From Mycobacteroides immunogenum (lineage in GTDB: Bacteria > Actinomycetota > Actinomycetes > Mycobacteriales > Mycobacteriaceae): DNA of 64,000 nucleotides. Numbering within the stretch: position 1 is the first letter of the stretch; each line of letters opens with the position of its first letter. The translations under genes were made by a program, and so were the position numbers. The DNA is taken from contig NZ_CP011530.1 in the NCBI RefSeq assembly GCF_001605725.1, forward strand, positions 3,286,001-3,350,000, written 5' to 3'. Positions 25,102 to 36,454 of this stretch are shown here, piece after piece. Under the pieces are notes generated by a model. That model searched no databases. It worked only from the letters and a program-made list of their open reading frames with translations, and had not been told where the DNA came from.

Positions 25102-27405
25102 GTGACCAGGCCGGCACTTTCACATACCCACTGGGGTGCGTTCACGCCCGAGGTTCGCGACGGCGAGGTGATCGGCGTCACCCCCTTGGGCACAGACACC
25201 GATCCTTCCCCGCTGCTGCACAACATTCCCGGCTCCCTCCGGCATCAGGCCCGGGTTACCGCGCCATCCATACGCCGCGGCTGGTTACGCGACGGTCCCG
25301 GCCCCAGTACGAAGCGCGGCGCCGACGAGTACGTCGAGGTGTCCTGGGATGAGTTGACCGAAGTGCTGGGCGATGAACTGCGCCGCGTCGTCGACACTCA
25401 TGGCAATGAAGCCATCTACGGCGGCTCGTACGGCTGGGCCAGCGCCGGACGTTTCCACCACGCCCAGAGCCAGGTCCACCGGTTTCTCAAACTTCTTGGT
25501 GGATATACCTTTTCGCGCCATTCCTACAGCCTCGGCGCGACCGGCGTCATCATGCCGCATGTCATCGGAACCCACGACGGACTGTTCAAGAGGTCCACGT
25601 CCTGGGATGTCATCGTCGAAAACACCGACCTGCTGGTCTCATTCGGCGGAATCGCGCTGAAGAACACGGGCGTGAATCACGGCGGCACCACCGCCCACCC
25701 GGCACGCGACGCCCTCAACAGGTTCCGCGACCGCGGCGGGCGCATCGTTTCCTTCAGTCCGCTACGCGACGATATCGATGGCGAATGCGAATGGCACGCA
25801 CCGGTTCCCGGAACCGACGTCGCGATCATGCTCGCACTGGCACATGTGTTGGCGACCGAGGGCCTGGCGGACTTGACCTTCCTACGCACCTACTGCACCG
25901 GTTACGAGCGATTCGAACGCTACCTGTTGGGTACCGACGATGGTGTGCCCAAAAGCCCCGAATGGGCCCAGACCATCAGCGCGGTGGATGCCGGCGAGCT
26001 GCGCACGCTGGCCCGTCGGATGGCATCGGGGCGCACCCTGGTGACGATCAGCTGGTCGCTGCAGCGGGTTCGTCACGGCGAGCAGGCACCCTGGATGGGA
26101 CTCACCCTGGCCGCGATGCTCGGCCAGATCGGCTTGCCCGGAGGCGGTTTCGGCCACGGTTACGGCTCGATGAACGAGCCAGGGCTGGCTCCGGTGAGCT
26201 GCCCGCTGCCCGTCTTCCCGCAGGGCCCCAACCCGGTCGAGACGTTCATCCCGGTGGCAGCCATCAGCGAGCTGCTACTGCGGCCCGGCGAGACGCTGAC
26301 CTACAACGGCCAGACACTCACCCTGCCCGATATCAAATGCGTCTATTGGGCGGGCGGGAATCCGTTCCATCACCACCAGAATCTGCCGAGGCTGCGCCGT
26401 GCACTGGCCCGAGTCGACACCGTGGTGGTGCACGATCCGGTGTGGACGGCGATGGCCAAGCACGCCGATATCGTGGTGCCGTCCACGACCAGCCTGGAAC
26501 GCGACGACTTCTCCGGCAGCCGCAATGATCCACTCTTGGTGGCGATGAAAGCCGTGGCACCGCCGTATGCCAACTCCCGCGATGACTACACCACATTCAC
26601 CGCGCTCGCCGACAGACTCGGCTTTGGCGAGCAGTTCAGCGAGGGACGCACGGCCGCCCAGTGGTTACGCCATATCTACGCCGAATGGGCCGGCACCCTG
26701 GATTTCCCGGTGCCTTGCTTCGACGAGTTCTGGGACCTCGGCTACCTGCGGCTGCCCACCAATCCCGGTTTGACGCTGCTCTCGGACTTCCGCGAGAACC
26801 CCACGGCGCACCCGTTGCATACTCCCAGCGGGCGCATCGAGATCTTCTCGCAAACCATCGACGGATTCGGATATGCCGACTGCGGCGGCCACCCGCGCTG
26901 GTATGAGCCCACCGAATGGCTGGGCGGGCAGCGCGCGCAAACGTTTCCGCTACATCTGATCGCCAACCAGCCGCGTACCCGGCTGCACAGCCAGCTCGAT
27001 TTCGGCGGCACCAGCCAACGATCGAAGGTGCGCGGACGCGAGCCCCTGCGTATACATCCGGACGACGCCGCTTCGCGCGGCATTGCCGACGGCGATGTGG
27101 TGCGGGTGTTCAACGATCGCGGCGCCTGCCTGGCCGGGGCGGTTCTCGACGACGGGCTGCGGCGTCAGGTGGTGCAACTATCTACCGGCGCCTGGTTCGA
27201 CCCGATCGATCCCGCTGACCCGGATTCACCCTGTGCGCATGGCAATCCGAATGTGCTGACCGATGACTCGGGAACCTCGTCGTTGGCGCAGGGCTGCACC
27301 GGTCAGCATGTCCTGGTGCAGATCGAGCGGTTCGAGGGAACGCCACCTCCGGTGCGGGCCCACAACCCGCCGCGGTTCGTTCCGCGCGATCAGGACAGCG
27401 ATTAG
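25102..27405 (+). CDS. Molybdopterin-dependent S-/N-oxide reductase (biotin/TMAO/DMSO sulfoxide reductase type)
   Basis: A 767-residue molybdoenzyme from the GTG at 25102. It has LSHTHWGAFTPEVRDGEV at the N-terminus with no N-terminal Fe-S cysteine motif, so it belongs to the BisC/DmsA/TorA class without the cluster. A likely Mo-ligand serine is in IYGGSYGWASAGRFHH; cofactor-contact segments are GGNPFHHHQNL and, near the end, HLIANQPRTRLHSQ. No Tat signal is visible, so it is cytoplasmic. The C-terminal molybdopterin dinucleotide domain is complete. Substrates would be methionine or biotin sulfoxide. Confidence 0.88.
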   Translation: MTRPALSHTHWGAFTPEVRDGEVIGVTPLGTDTDPSPLLHNIPGSLRHQARVTAPSIRRGWLRDGPGPSTKRGADEYVEVSWDELTEVLGDELRRVVDTHGNEAIYGGSYGWASAGRFHHAQSQVHRFLKLLGGYTFSRHSYSLGATGVIMPHVIGTHDGLFKRSTSWDVIVENTDLLVSFGGIALKNTGVNHGGTTAHPARDALNRFRDRGGRIVSFSPLRDDIDGECEWHAPVPGTDVAIMLALAHVLATEGLADLTFLRTYCTGYERFERYLLGTDDGVPKSPEWAQTISAVDAGELRTLARRMASGRTLVTISWSLQRVRHGEQAPWMGLTLAAMLGQIGLPGGGFGHGYGSMNEPGLAPVSCPLPVFPQGPNPVETFIPVAAISELLLRPGETLTYNGQTLTLPDIKCVYWAGGNPFHHHQNLPRLRRALARVDTVVVHDPVWTAMAKHADIVVPSTTSLERDDFSGSRNDPLLVAMKAVAPPYANSRDDYTTFTALADRLGFGEQFSEGRTAAQWLRHIYAEWAGTLDFPVPCFDEFWDLGYLRLPTNPGLTLLSDFRENPTAHPLHTPSGRIEIFSQTIDGFGYADCGGHPRWYEPTEWLGGQRAQTFPLHLIANQPRTRLHSQLDFGGTSQRSKVRGREPLRIHPDDAASRGIADGDVVRVFNDRGACLAGAVLDDGLRRQVVQLSTGAWFDPIDPADPDSPCAHGNPNVLTDDSGTSSLAQGCTGQHVLVQIERFEGTPPPVRAHNPPRFVPRDQDSD

Positions 27406-27415
27406 CGCCGCGCGA

Positions 27416-28900
27416 TTACAGCTCGGCGAGCGCGGCGGCCAGGGCCTGCGGCACCCGGCCGATCACCCGCGTGCCGTCGGCGAGATGCTCGGCGGACTGC
27501 ACCTGCCCCTCGGTGTGGATTCGTGCCACCAGATCGCCCCGCTCATAGGGGATCACCACATCGACGCGCACATCTCCGCGGGGCACCGTTTCGGCGATGG
27601 CCTCGCGTAACTTGGTCACACCCTCCCCGGTGTGAGCCGAAACGAACAATGCCTTGGGCAACGCGCGGCGCAGCTGCGCCAGTGCCAGATCACCCGCCGC
27701 ATCGATCTTGTTGATCACCATGAGTTCGGGAGATGCGGATGCCGTGTCGCCCGAATGGTCGGCAACGACCTCGTTGATGACCTTGCGCACCGCCTCGATC
27801 TGCGCCAGCGGAGCGACATCGGAGCCATCGACCACATGCACCAGCAGGTCGGCATCGGCGACCTCCTCCAGCGTGGAGCGGAAGGCCTCGACCAGCTGAG
27901 TGGGCAGGTGCCGCACGAAACCTACGGTATCGGTGATGACGAATTCGCGTCCGTCGTCGAAGGTTCCGCGTCGCGTCGTGGGCTCGAGGGTGGCGAACAG
28001 TGCGTCCTGCACCAATACCCCGGCACCGGTGATCGCGTTCAGCAGACTGGATTTACCGGCGTTCGTGTAACCGACGATGGCGATCGACGGCACATCGCTT
28101 TCCAATCGCCGACTGCGCTTGGTGTCACGGACCTTCTTCATCTCACGGATCTCGCGGCGCAGCTTAGACATGCGCTCGCGGATCCGGCGCCGATCGGTCT
28201 CGATCTTCGTCTCACCGGGACCACGGGTACCCACACCACCACCGGCACCACCGGCACGGCCACCGGCCTGCCGGGACATCGACTCACCCCAGCCGCGCAG
28301 CCGCGGCAGCATGTACTCCATCTGCGCCAACGACACCTGCGCCTTGCCCTCCCGGCTGGTCGCGTGTTGGGCGAAGATGTCCAGGATCAACGCGGTGCGG
28401 TCGATGACCTTGACCTTCACCGCCTTCTCCAGCGCCACCAGCTGCGCCGGGCTCAGCTCACCATCACAGATGACGGTGTCGGCACCGGTCGCCAATACGA
28501 TCTCCCGCAGCTCGATCGCCTTGCCGGAGCCGATGTACGTTGCCGGGTCGGGCTTTTGGCGGCGCTGAATCAATCCTTCAAGCACCTCAGAGCCGGCGGT
28601 TTCGGCCAGTGCGGCCAGCTCGGCCATGCTGGCGTCGGCCTCCTGAGCCGTGCCATCGGTCCAGACACCTACCAGCACCACCCGTTCCAGGCGCAGCTGG
28701 CGATACTCGACCTCGGTGACGTCGGCGAGTTCGGTGGAGAGCCCGGCCACACGTTTGAGTGCGGCGCGGTCTTCCAGGGCAAGTTCGCCATCGGTGGGCG
28801 TCTCATAGGTGGTACGCATACTGGCTACCGATGCTCCCACCTCGGGCTCATCGAACGCATCCGAATTATCAGCAGGCGCCAATGCCGCCCCACCATTCAT
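27416..28900 (-). CDS. hflX: GTPase HflX
   Basis: A 494-residue ribosome-associated GTPase used in stress rescue of stalled ribosomes. The glycine-rich linker [17 protein letters not shown] precedes the G domain; G1 is [12 protein letters not shown]3 DTVGF, G4 NKID. The ATG at 28900 overlaps the end of dapF by 32 bases; an in-frame ATG at 28819 is an alternative. The order hflX-dapF-miaA is that of Rv2725c-Rv2727c. Confidence 0.94.
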   Translation of the reverse strand: MNGGAALAPADNSDAFDEPEVGASVASMRTTYETPTDGELALEDRAALKRVAGLSTELADVTEVEYRQLRLERVVLVGVWTDGTAQEADASMAELAALAETAGSEVLEGLIQRRQKPDPATYIGSGKAIELREIVLATGADTVICDGELSPAQLVALEKAVKVKVIDRTALILDIFAQHATSREGKAQVSLAQMEYMLPRLRGWGESMSRQAGGRAGGAGGGVGTRGPGETKIETDRRRIRERMSKLRREIREMKKVRDTKRSRRLESDVPSIAIVGYTNAGKSSLLNAITGAGVLVQDALFATLEPTTRRGTFDDGREFVITDTVGFVRHLPTQLVEAFRSTLEEVADADLLVHVVDGSDVAPLAQIEAVRKVINEVVADHSGDTASASPELMVINKIDAAGDLALAQLRRALPKALFVSAHTGEGVTKLREAIAETVPRGDVRVDVVIPYERGDLVARIHTEGQVQSAEHLADGTRVIGRVPQALAAALAEL

Positions 28901-29753
28901 CGGAGATTTCGCCGTCGGCCAGCAACATGGAAGGGCCGCGTAGAAAGCTAGATTCGCCGGTGACCGTCACCCGGACCTGCCCGCCGGGGATGTTGACGAC
29001 AATCTCACCGGCCTGCTGCCCGATATGGCGCAGCGCGGCATAGGCGGCCGCTACCGTTCCCGTTCCGCAGGAACGCGTCTCACCGACACCACGCTCATGC
29101 ACCCGCATGTGCACAGTGCCGACCGGACCCGGCGTGGGAGCCGTCAGCACCTCGATGTTGACCCCTTCGGGAAACAGTTGCTCGTCGAACGTGACCGGCG
29201 CCCCCACGTCGAGCGTGCGCAGCTGCTCGGTGGACAGATCCGCATCCACGCAGGCCAGATGCGGGTTCCCCACGTCGATGGCCAGGCCGGAGAACCGGCG
29301 CCCGCCGACCACGGCTGCACCCGCACCGAATTCCTTGACCGGCCCCATGTCGACGGTCACATCGGCGGAAAGCTGACTCCAGGCATTGATGCGCACCGGT
29401 CGCGGTCCGGCCAGCGATGCCACCACGAACTCGTCACGGGTTTCCAGACCCACCGACCGCAGATAGTGCGCGAACACCCGCACACCGTTACCGCACATCT
29501 CGGCGATCGAGCCGTCGGCGTTGCGGTAGTCCATAAACCAGTCTTCGCCGCTCACCCCGACGGGTTTCTCTGCCAGCACCCCACCCTCGAGGGCAGCGCC
29601 CACGGTGGTGACACGCAGCACGCCGTCGGCGCCAAGACCGCGTTGCCGGTCACACAGCGCCTGGACGGCGGCCACCGACAGGTCTCGTTTGACGTGGACA
29701 TCCGGCAGCACCACGAAATCGTTCTGGGTGCCGTGCCCCTTGGTGAACTTCAC
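28869..29753 (-). CDS. dapF: Diaminopimelate epimerase
   Basis: A 294-residue enzyme that converts LL- to meso-diaminopimelate for peptidoglycan and lysine. The two catalytic cysteines are in MCGNGVRVF and [11 protein letters not shown]. The GTG at 29753 starts the canonical [15 protein letters not shown], and its first bases overlap the miaA stop (GTGA), so miaA and dapF are coupled. Confidence 0.95.
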   Translation of the reverse strand: MKFTKGHGTQNDFVVLPDVHVKRDLSVAAVQALCDRQRGLGADGVLRVTTVGAALEGGVLAEKPVGVSGEDWFMDYRNADGSIAEMCGNGVRVFAHYLRSVGLETRDEFVVASLAGPRPVRINAWSQLSADVTVDMGPVKEFGAGAAVVGGRRFSGLAIDVGNPHLACVDADLSTEQLRTLDVGAPVTFDEQLFPEGVNIEVLTAPTPGPVGTVHMRVHERGVGETRSCGTGTVAAAYAALRHIGQQAGEIVVNIPGGQVRVTVTGESSFLRGPSMLLADGEISDEWWGGIGAC

Positions 29754-30691
29754 GTATTCGAGGATAGGCGCCAGCGCGACTCGATTTCTCCCACGAGTCC
29801 CTCCTGCCCCTCGGACGCCGCGCACTCACCCGACAGCCAGGTGACGCGATGGTCGCGACCGAACCATGATCGTTGCCGGCGAACATAGCGCCGGGTGCCG
29901 ATGAAGGTCAGCTCACGCGCCCGCGCCAGCTCATCGGCGCCGCCGCCTGCATCCAGCGCGGCGATGACCTGCGCATATCCAATGGCCCGCGCCGCGGTGA
30001 CGCCCTCACGTAAACCGGCACCCAGCAGACGTTCGACCTCGGCGACAAATCCCTGCTCGAACATCAGATCCGTGCGACGCGCGATCCGTGCGTCGAGTTT
30101 CTCGGTCTCCCAGTCCAATCCGACAATCAGCGCGCCCCATCGCGGCGGCCCGATAGTGGGCGCCGATGCCGCGAACGGTTGACCGGTGAGCTCGATCACC
30201 TCCAGCGCGCGCACCGTGCGGCGCCCGTCGGTGGGCAAGATGATCGCGGCGGCCGCCGGGTCGCGCGCGGCCAGCTCGGCGTGCAATGCCGCGACCCCGA
30301 TCTGCTCCAGCCGATCCTCCCACCGTGCCCGCACCTGGGGGTCCGTCGCCGGAAAAGCCCAATCATCAAGCAGCGCTTGGATATACATCATCGACCCGCC
30401 GACGATCACCGGTACCCGGCCGCGGGCCCGGATGTCGCCGATTATCGCGACGGCCCGTTCTTGATAGGTGGCGACGGTGGCGGTCTCGGTCACGTCGAGC
30501 ACATCGAGCATGTGGTGCGCGATCCCCCGCCGTTCGGACTCGGGCACCTTGGCGGTGCCGATATCCATACCGCGATATAGCTGCATCGCGTCGGCGTTGA
30601 CGATCTCTCCGCCCAACCGCTCAGCCAGGTCCAGGGCGAGCGCCGACTTGCCGGTCGCGGTGGGGCCGATGACGGCGATGGGCCGCGTCAT
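29750..30691 (-). CDS. miaA: tRNA dimethylallyltransferase
   Basis: A 313-residue enzyme that prenylates adenosine 37 of tRNAs reading UNN codons. It has the P-loop [12 protein letters not shown], the [15 protein letters not shown] segment and the [12 protein letters not shown] region. The ATG at 30691 gives the canonical [14 protein letters not shown] start; a four-base overlap couples it to the upstream Rv2728c-like gene. MiaB, which acts on the same nucleotide, is encoded 2.8 kb away. Confidence 0.94.
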   Translation of the reverse strand: MTRPIAVIGPTATGKSALALDLAERLGGEIVNADAMQLYRGMDIGTAKVPESERRGIAHHMLDVLDVTETATVATYQERAVAIIGDIRARGRVPVIVGGSMMYIQALLDDWAFPATDPQVRARWEDRLEQIGVAALHAELAARDPAAAAIILPTDGRRTVRALEVIELTGQPFAASAPTIGPPRWGALIVGLDWETEKLDARIARRTDLMFEQGFVAEVERLLGAGLREGVTAARAIGYAQVIAALDAGGGADELARARELTFIGTRRYVRRQRSWFGRDHRVTWLSGECAASEGQEGLVGEIESRWRLSSNT

Positions 30692-31359
30692 GACACCCGC
30701 CAGGTGCCCGCGAAGTATCCGACCCCGTAGGGCGCCCCGCGGTACAGGCACCGGGCCTCGACGGCGTCGGTACCCGCGAGCCCGGCAAGCACCTGGTAGG
30801 CGGCGCCCCCGGTGATGACCGCCGGTAGGTGGTGCAACGAGGCCGCGTCTCCGTGCGCCAGCGCGTCGGCGAGGGCGGTCTGCGCCTCCTCGGCGTCGGC
30901 CCGGTGTCCGCCGGGCGCCTTATCGGTCAAGGTGTTGGCCCCGTCGGCGATGACGAGCACGCCGGGGGGCGCCGGCTGTGCCTCGATCTCGCTCCGCAAC
31001 GCGCGCCCCAGGCGGACACCATCGGCGTCGCCGGATGCGATGAGCCGCACCTCGGCCGCGTCAGCTCCCACACGTGCCCGTAACCAGCCGGCGATGAGCA
31101 CCGGTAGCGGAAGTTCGACCGGCCCGGCGGACCGGTCCGAAAGCGACACACGCACGTCAACCCCGTACCCGGCGAAGGTGCCCGATACCTCGTCGCGGTA
31201 GCTCCCGTCTCCCACTCCGACCGCGATCCACCGCTTGGGCAGTCCGCGTACCGCCGTCACCGCGGCCGCACGCAGCTCAGCGGTTTCCTGGGCGGCCTCT
31301 CCGCCCAATTCGGGCACCAACAGCGGGGTCGAGGGGCAGATCGCTATCGACAGATCCAC
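30688..31359 (-). CDS. LigB-like class III extradiol dioxygenase fold protein (Rv2728c type)
   Basis: A 223-residue, alanine-rich protein that begins [20 protein letters not shown] and contains [15 protein letters not shown] and GALLxG-like segments. It resembles the LigB/MEMO fold. The usual paired metal histidines are not evident at the N-terminus, so catalysis is doubtful. It is co-transcribed with miaA (four-base overlap). Confidence 0.75.
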   Translation of the reverse strand: MDLSIAICPSTPLLVPELGGEAAQETAELRAAAVTAVRGLPKRWIAVGVGDGSYRDEVSGTFAGYGVDVRVSLSDRSAGPVELPLPVLIAGWLRARVGADAAEVRLIASGDADGVRLGRALRSEIEAQPAPPGVLVIADGANTLTDKAPGGHRADAEEAQTALADALAHGDAASLHHLPAVITGGAAYQVLAGLAGTDAVEARCLYRGAPYGVGYFAGTWRVS

Positions 31360-31535
31360 AGCGTTAAGTGGCCTTCAAGGCAGTGGCCGACGCGATATCC
31401 ACCTCGGACATCGCGGCCTCCTCGCGGAATCATCTGGCATATGTTCGCCCGTGCGGCGAGGACACCTGTTTGAATGAACGGTGTAGTGAGCTTAGGGCGC
31501 CGTGCTGCGCGGCAACAATTGTAGGAAGAGGTTTC

Positions 31536-32882
31536 ATGTCCGATCAGACTCAGCCGGAACTCTCAGTACAGCAAGAGAGCATTGCCCCCGTCCCCCGGCC
31601 GGGGCCGAAACCTCATCCGATGCCGCGCCGTCCAGCGGCACCGGCGCCCGCTCCTGCGGCCCACCACATTGATCCCCACAAGTTCGGCCGGGTAGATGAC
31701 GATGGCACCGTATGGCTGATCACCAGCACCGGGGAACGCCAGATCGGATCGTGGCAGGCCGGGGATGCCGACGCGGCATATGCGCACTTCGGGCGCAGAT
31801 TCGAAGATCTCGAGACGGAGATCCAACTGCTGGAGCTGCGGCTCGGTTCCGGGTCGGGTGACGCCCGCAAGATCAAGACCGCTGCCGAACATCTGGCGGA
31901 GACATTGCCCACCGCCTCGGTGCTCGGTGATGTGGATTCCCTGACGGCGCGGCTGTCGGCACTCGTGGAATCCGCCGACAGCCAGGCTGCGGCCGCACGC
32001 GCACAGCGCGACGAGGCACGCTCGGCGAGCATCTCCCGCAAGGAGGAGCTTGCCGCCGAGGCCGAGGAGCTGGCCACCAACTCCACCCAGTGGAAGGCCG
32101 CCGGAGACCGGATTCGGGCCATCCTCGACGAGTGGAAGTCCATCCACGGTGTCGACCGCAAGACCGACGACGCGCTGTGGAAGCGGTACTCGTCGGCACG
32201 CGAGACATTCAATCGCAGGCGTGGGGCGCACTTCGCCGAACTGGATCGCGAGCGCGCCGGTGCCCGCGAGAAGAAAGAAGAGCTCTGCAAGCGGGCCGAG
32301 GCGCTGTCGGACTCGACGGATTGGGGCGCGACCGCCGCCGCGTTCCGCAATCTGCTCACCGACTGGAAGGCCGCCGGGCGGGCTCCCCGGGAGACCGACG
32401 ACAACCTCTGGCACCGCTTCAAGGCCGCGCAGGACAAGTTCTTTGCCGCCCGCAATGTCGAATCCGCTTCTCGTGATGCCGAATTCACCGCAAATGCGGA
32501 TGCCAAGCGTGCACTACTGGTGGAGGCCGAAAAGATCGATCCGGATGCCGATGTGGACGGTGCCCGGGCGGCGTTGCGCACCATCGGCGACAAGTGGGAC
32601 GCCATCGGCAAGGTTCCCCGCGAACAGCAGGCCGATCTCGAACGACGGCTGCGCGCGGTGGAGAAGAAGGTTCGCGAGGCGGGCGAATCCGGCTGGGGTG
32701 ACCCCGAGGCCGAAGCACGTGCCGAGCAGTTCCGCGATCGCGCGCGCCAGTTCGAGGAGCAGGCCGTCAAGGCGGAGGCCGCCGGTAAGACCAAGGATGC
32801 CGAGAAGGCTCGGGCCAGCGCCAAGCAGTGGCAGGAATGGGCCGATGCCGCGGTGGCGGCGGTCAAGAGCCGATCGCGCTAG
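31536..32882 (+). CDS. DUF349 protein (Rv2731 type)
   Basis: A 448-residue protein. The ATG at 31536 follows GGAAGAGG. The N-terminus is a Pro/Ala-rich low-complexity linker, then [28 protein letters not shown], then a long helical part. DUF349 repeats ([33 protein letters not shown] and [27 protein letters not shown]) are seen from about residue 185, and a charged coiled-coil tail ends the protein. The role is unknown; it is divergent from the miaA operon. The 176-base gap upstream holds no further gene. Confidence 0.87.
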   Translation: MSDQTQPELSVQQESIAPVPRPGPKPHPMPRRPAAPAPAPAAHHIDPHKFGRVDDDGTVWLITSTGERQIGSWQAGDADAAYAHFGRRFEDLETEIQLLELRLGSGSGDARKIKTAAEHLAETLPTASVLGDVDSLTARLSALVESADSQAAAARAQRDEARSASISRKEELAAEAEELATNSTQWKAAGDRIRAILDEWKSIHGVDRKTDDALWKRYSSARETFNRRRGAHFAELDRERAGAREKKEELCKRAEALSDSTDWGATAAAFRNLLTDWKAAGRAPRETDDNLWHRFKAAQDKFFAARNVESASRDAEFTANADAKRALLVEAEKIDPDADVDGARAALRTIGDKWDAIGKVPREQQADLERRLRAVEKKVREAGESGWGDPEAEARAEQFRDRARQFEEQAVKAEAAGKTKDAEKARASAKQWQEWADAAVAAVKSRSR

Positions 32883-32891
32883 CGATCCGTC

Positions 32892-33488
32892 CTACTTGTC
32901 GCGGTCCTCGTCGTCCTCGAAGGCGTCGTCGAGGAAGGTGCGCTGATCGCGCTGGGCGGCCTCGCGGCGCTCCTGCTCGGCTGCCAGCTGCACCGCGGTG
33001 CGTGACCACACCACGCGAGCCCAATGGAACGTCAGCAGAATGACGGCAACCCAGGCGATCACCAGCCCGATCCCTGGGCCGGGGTGTCCCGTTCCCGCGG
33101 TCTGACGCGTCCAGATCGCCAACATGCCGATGACGCTGGCGACAAATGAGCCCGCCAGCGCGATCCAGGACAACACCCAACGGCGCGTGAGCAGCGCCAG
33201 CATGGAGAACCCGACTCCGAAGATCATCGCCAGCCACACAAAGATCCGGGACGGCACCCGCACGGATTCCTGGTCGGCGATCGCCCCGTTGACCAGAACG
33301 TCGAAGCCCCTGGCGTGGCCGGTGTGCGGAAGCACGAAGGTCAACAGCAGCGCGAAGACCAGGACCGCGACCACCATGGCGCGGGCACCCGGATCGATTT
33401 CGCCGGCGACCTTCTTTTCGGCCGCGTCGATATCCCTGCGGAATTCCTCGAACTCGGCGTCTTCTTTGCCCGATTCCGGGTCACTCAT
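32892..33488 (-). CDS. Four-helix membrane protein (Rv2732c type)
   Basis: A 198-residue protein. The ATG at 33488 overlaps the miaB stop (ATGA) and is preferred to the upstream start at 33497. An acidic N-terminus is followed by about four membrane helices (residues about 42-58, 84-98, 104-124 and 138-156) and a charged, acidic C-terminal tail. Function unknown. It is in one operon with miaB. Confidence 0.83.
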   Translation of the reverse strand: MSDPESGKEDAEFEEFRRDIDAAEKKVAGEIDPGARAMVVAVLVFALLLTFVLPHTGHARGFDVLVNGAIADQESVRVPSRIFVWLAMIFGVGFSMLALLTRRWVLSWIALAGSFVASVIGMLAIWTRQTAGTGHPGPGIGLVIAWVAVILLTFHWARVVWSRTAVQLAAEQERREAAQRDQRTFLDDAFEDDEDRDK

Positions 33489-35008
33489 AGCCCGCACCCT
33501 GCAACCTCAATCCGCTCCGTCTTCGGGGCCCCGATTCCGGGCATTCCCAAGCCAATGCCCGGCGTACTGGGCTTCTTGCCGGCTTCGTGCGCATCACCAG
33601 CGCGGGTACGCCGGTGGCTCAGCACTCCCCCGTCGGCGACCAAGTGGTGTGGCGCGGCACCGGTGACGTCGACGGTGATCACATCGCCGGGCCGCAAGAC
33701 GCCATCCACCTGGCCGTGCGGCCGGAAATGCACCAGACGGCCGTCCCGGGCACGCCCGCTCATCCGGGCGGTCTCGCCGTCCTTACGTCCCTCTCCGGTG
33801 GCGATCAGCACTTCGATCATGCGACCGATCTGCTTCTGATTCTCCGCAAGCGTGATGGATTCCTGCAGCGCGATGAGCCGGTCATAACGTTCCTGCACAA
33901 CAGCTTTCGGCAGTTGATCGGGAAGCTCCGCAGCCGGGGTGCCCGGCCGGATCGAGTACTGGAAGGTGAAGGCACTGGAAAAGCGTGCGCGAGCCACCAC
34001 CTCGAGCGTCTGCTGGAAGTCCTCTTCGGTCTCGCCCGGGAATCCGACGATGATGTCGGTGGTGATCGCCGCGTGCGGCATCGCCGATCGCACCTTGTCG
34101 ATGATCGACAGGAAGCGCTCGGACCGATAAGAGCGGCGCATCGCCTTGAGGACGCGGTCGGAACCCGATTGCAGCGGCATGTGCAGCTGAGGACAGACGT
34201 TGGGGGTTTGCGCCATCGCCTCGATGACGTCGTCGGTGAACTCGGCGGGGTGCGGCGAGGTGAACCGCACCCGTTCCAGCCCCTCGATGCGACCGCAGGC
34301 CCGCAGCAGGTCCGCGAAAGCGCCACGGTCCCTGGGGATATCGGGATCGGCGAAGTTGATGCCGTAGGCGTTGACGTTCTGGCCGAGCAGCGTGACCTCG
34401 AGCACGCCCTGGTCTACCAGCGCCTGCACCTCACCGAGGATGTCACCCGGCCGACGGTCGATCTCCTTGCCCCGCAAGGAGGGAACGATGCAGAAAGTGC
34501 AGGTGTTGTTGCAGCCCACGGAGATCGACACCCATGCGGCATAGGCCGATTCGCGGGTCGCCGGCAGTGCCGACGGAAAGTGCTCGAGGGCCTCGACGAT
34601 CTCGACCTGAGCCTCGTTGTTGTGGCGTGCGCGCTCCAGCAGCGCGGGCAGCGAGCCGATGTTGTGCGTGCCGAACACGACGTCGACCCAGGGCGCCTTG
34701 GTGAGCATGCCCTCGCGGTCCTTCTGCGCAAGGCATCCACCGACGGCGATCTGCATGTTCGGGTTGGCAGCCTTGCGTGGTGCGAGGTGGCTGATGTTGC
34801 CGTACAGCTTGTTGTCGGCGTTCTCACGCACCGCACACGTGTTGAAGATGACAATGTCGGCGTCGGTGCCCTCAGGAGCCTTGACGTATCCGGCCGCATC
34901 CAGCAGACCCGACACCCGCTCGGAGTCGTGCACATTCATCTGGCAGCCGTAGGTGCGGACCTGGTACGTCCGGACCGCCAACTGCTCGGAAGTCGCGGTA
35001 CTGGTCAC
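33485..35008 (-). CDS. miaB: tRNA-2-methylthio-N6-dimethylallyladenosine synthase
   Basis: A 507-residue radical-SAM methylthiotransferase. It has the N-terminal UPF0004 domain with [11 protein letters not shown] and [10 protein letters not shown] and the GGCLAQ cysteine that hold one Fe-S cluster, the radical SAM motif CNNTCTFC (C-x3-C-x2-C), and a TRAM-like C-terminal domain. It acts after MiaA on A37. It is preceded by a small membrane gene whose stop is four bases before this start. Confidence 0.95.
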   Translation of the reverse strand: MTSTATSEQLAVRTYQVRTYGCQMNVHDSERVSGLLDAAGYVKAPEGTDADIVIFNTCAVRENADNKLYGNISHLAPRKAANPNMQIAVGGCLAQKDREGMLTKAPWVDVVFGTHNIGSLPALLERARHNNEAQVEIVEALEHFPSALPATRESAYAAWVSISVGCNNTCTFCIVPSLRGKEIDRRPGDILGEVQALVDQGVLEVTLLGQNVNAYGINFADPDIPRDRGAFADLLRACGRIEGLERVRFTSPHPAEFTDDVIEAMAQTPNVCPQLHMPLQSGSDRVLKAMRRSYRSERFLSIIDKVRSAMPHAAITTDIIVGFPGETEEDFQQTLEVVARARFSSAFTFQYSIRPGTPAAELPDQLPKAVVQERYDRLIALQESITLAENQKQIGRMIEVLIATGEGRKDGETARMSGRARDGRLVHFRPHGQVDGVLRPGDVITVDVTGAAPHHLVADGGVLSHRRTRAGDAHEAGKKPSTPGIGLGMPGIGAPKTERIEVAGCGL

Positions 35009-35012
35009 CGGC

Positions 35013-35543
35013 TTATGGTACGTGCCCGCGCCCGGCCGGTTTTCCGTGCCGATTGACGACGCGTTTCACCACGCCCGCACCCCGTGCGCGCCAGCCCCGC
35101 CACCAATCGTCGAGGCCGCAGACGGTGCTGACGCCTATCCACGCCAACCAGCCCGCCCCGAACCACACACCGGGCACCGCGGGTTCCAGCAATGGCTCGC
35201 ACAGCGCCACCAGGACGATGACGCAGATCAGCACAGAGACGATCGCGAACGCGATATCCCGCCGGGGCTGCGGTCGCTCCGGGGTCTCGCTCTCGCGCAA
35301 GTACCGCCCCGGGTGGGTTCTGCCGACAGCCAGGCCACTCGACGACGTGGCCAAACGCATTAGCGAGCTGGGCAGCAGCAACGATCCGAGCATCAGCCCG
35401 AGGCTGGCCATTATCCAGCCCTCAGGAGTTGCCCCATTGGCCGCTGCGACCGGGAAAGACGTGATGAACAGCACAGCGGCGATAACTCTCGCGAGCGCCT
35501 TGATTCGCGGGACATCAAGGGAAGATTGTCGCCACACCCGCAT
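35013..35543 (-). CDS. Membrane protein of unknown function upstream of miaB
   Basis: A 176-residue protein with a basic N-terminus and about four membrane helices (near residues 17-35, 44-58, 100-114 and 124-140) and an Arg-rich C-terminus after [10 protein letters not shown] recognise no family. It is four bases from miaB on the same strand, so the two likely share a transcript. Confidence 0.7.
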   Translation of the reverse strand: MRVWRQSSLDVPRIKALARVIAAVLFITSFPVAAANGATPEGWIMASLGLMLGSLLLPSSLMRLATSSSGLAVGRTHPGRYLRESETPERPQPRRDIAFAIVSVLICVIVLVALCEPLLEPAVPGVWFGAGWLAWIGVSTVCGLDDWWRGWRARGAGVVKRVVNRHGKPAGRGHVP

Positions 35544-35665
35544 GGACCCAGTATTACAGAAGTTTGCTGCAACCCGCCACGCGGAACATCTGATCGTTCA
35601 TCGGTGGATGCGCGGACCCACTGGTTCCAGACTGCAAAAGTGTGAGGAACCCGTATTGTCTGACC

Positions 35666-36454
35666 ATGCCGGTGAGTACCGACACGTCAACGAGCGGGGA
35701 AAATTCCCCCGCAACCAGCGTCCCCATGATCTCCCTCGAGCATGTCGATAAGCATTTCGGCGACCTGCACGTGCTCAAGGACATCACCCTCGAAATTCCA
35801 CGCGGCCAGGTCGTCGTCATCCTCGGCCCGTCAGGTTCCGGTAAATCGACGCTGTGTCGCACGATCAACCGCCTCGAGCCCATCGATAGCGGCACCATCC
35901 GGATCGACGGCGAGGTGCTGCCCGAGGAGGGCCGCGCGCTGGCGCACCTGCGCGCCGAGGTCGGCATGGTGTTCCAGTCGTTCAACCTGTTCTCACACAA
36001 GACGATCCTGGACAACGTGACGCTGGCACCCATCAAGGTGCGCAAACACGACAAAGAGACGGCACGCAAGCGCGCGATCGAACTGCTGGAGCGGGTCGGT
36101 ATCGCCAGCCAGAAAGACAAATACCCCGCACAGTTGTCCGGTGGCCAGCAGCAACGCGTCGCGATCGCCCGGTCGCTGGCCGTGGGCCCCAAGGTCATGC
36201 TGTTCGACGAACCCACCTCCGCCCTCGACCCCGAGATGGTCAACGAGGTTCTGGACGTGATGGTCTCGCTGGCCAAGGAGGGCATGACCATGCTGGTCGT
36301 GACCCACGAGATGGGATTCGCGCGTAAGGCGGCCGACCGGATCATCTTCATGGCCGACGGGGCGATCGTCGAGGACTCCGATCCGGAGAGTTTTTTCACC
36401 AATCCGACGTCCGAACGCGCCAAGGATTTCCTCGGAAAGATCCTCGGGCATTGA
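35666..36454 (+). CDS. gluA: Glutamate ABC transporter ATPase
   Basis: A 262-residue ABC ATPase of the polar amino acid (PAAT) group. Walker [11 protein letters not shown]-loop MVFQSFNLF, signature LSGGQQQR, Walker [12 protein letters not shown] and H-loop VTHEMGFA are all present. The ATG at 35666 gives a 20-residue Ser/Thr-rich leader; the ATG at 35726 before [11 protein letters not shown] is an alternative. It heads gluABCD, whose order and sequence types match corynebacterial gluABCD. Confidence 0.92.
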   Translation: MPVSTDTSTSGENSPATSVPMISLEHVDKHFGDLHVLKDITLEIPRGQVVVILGPSGSGKSTLCRTINRLEPIDSGTIRIDGEVLPEEGRALAHLRAEVGMVFQSFNLFSHKTILDNVTLAPIKVRKHDKETARKRAIELLERVGIASQKDKYPAQLSGGQQQRVAIARSLAVGPKVMLFDEPTSALDPEMVNEVLDVMVSLAKEGMTMLVVTHEMGFARKAADRIIFMADGAIVEDSDPESFFTNPTSERAKDFLGKILGH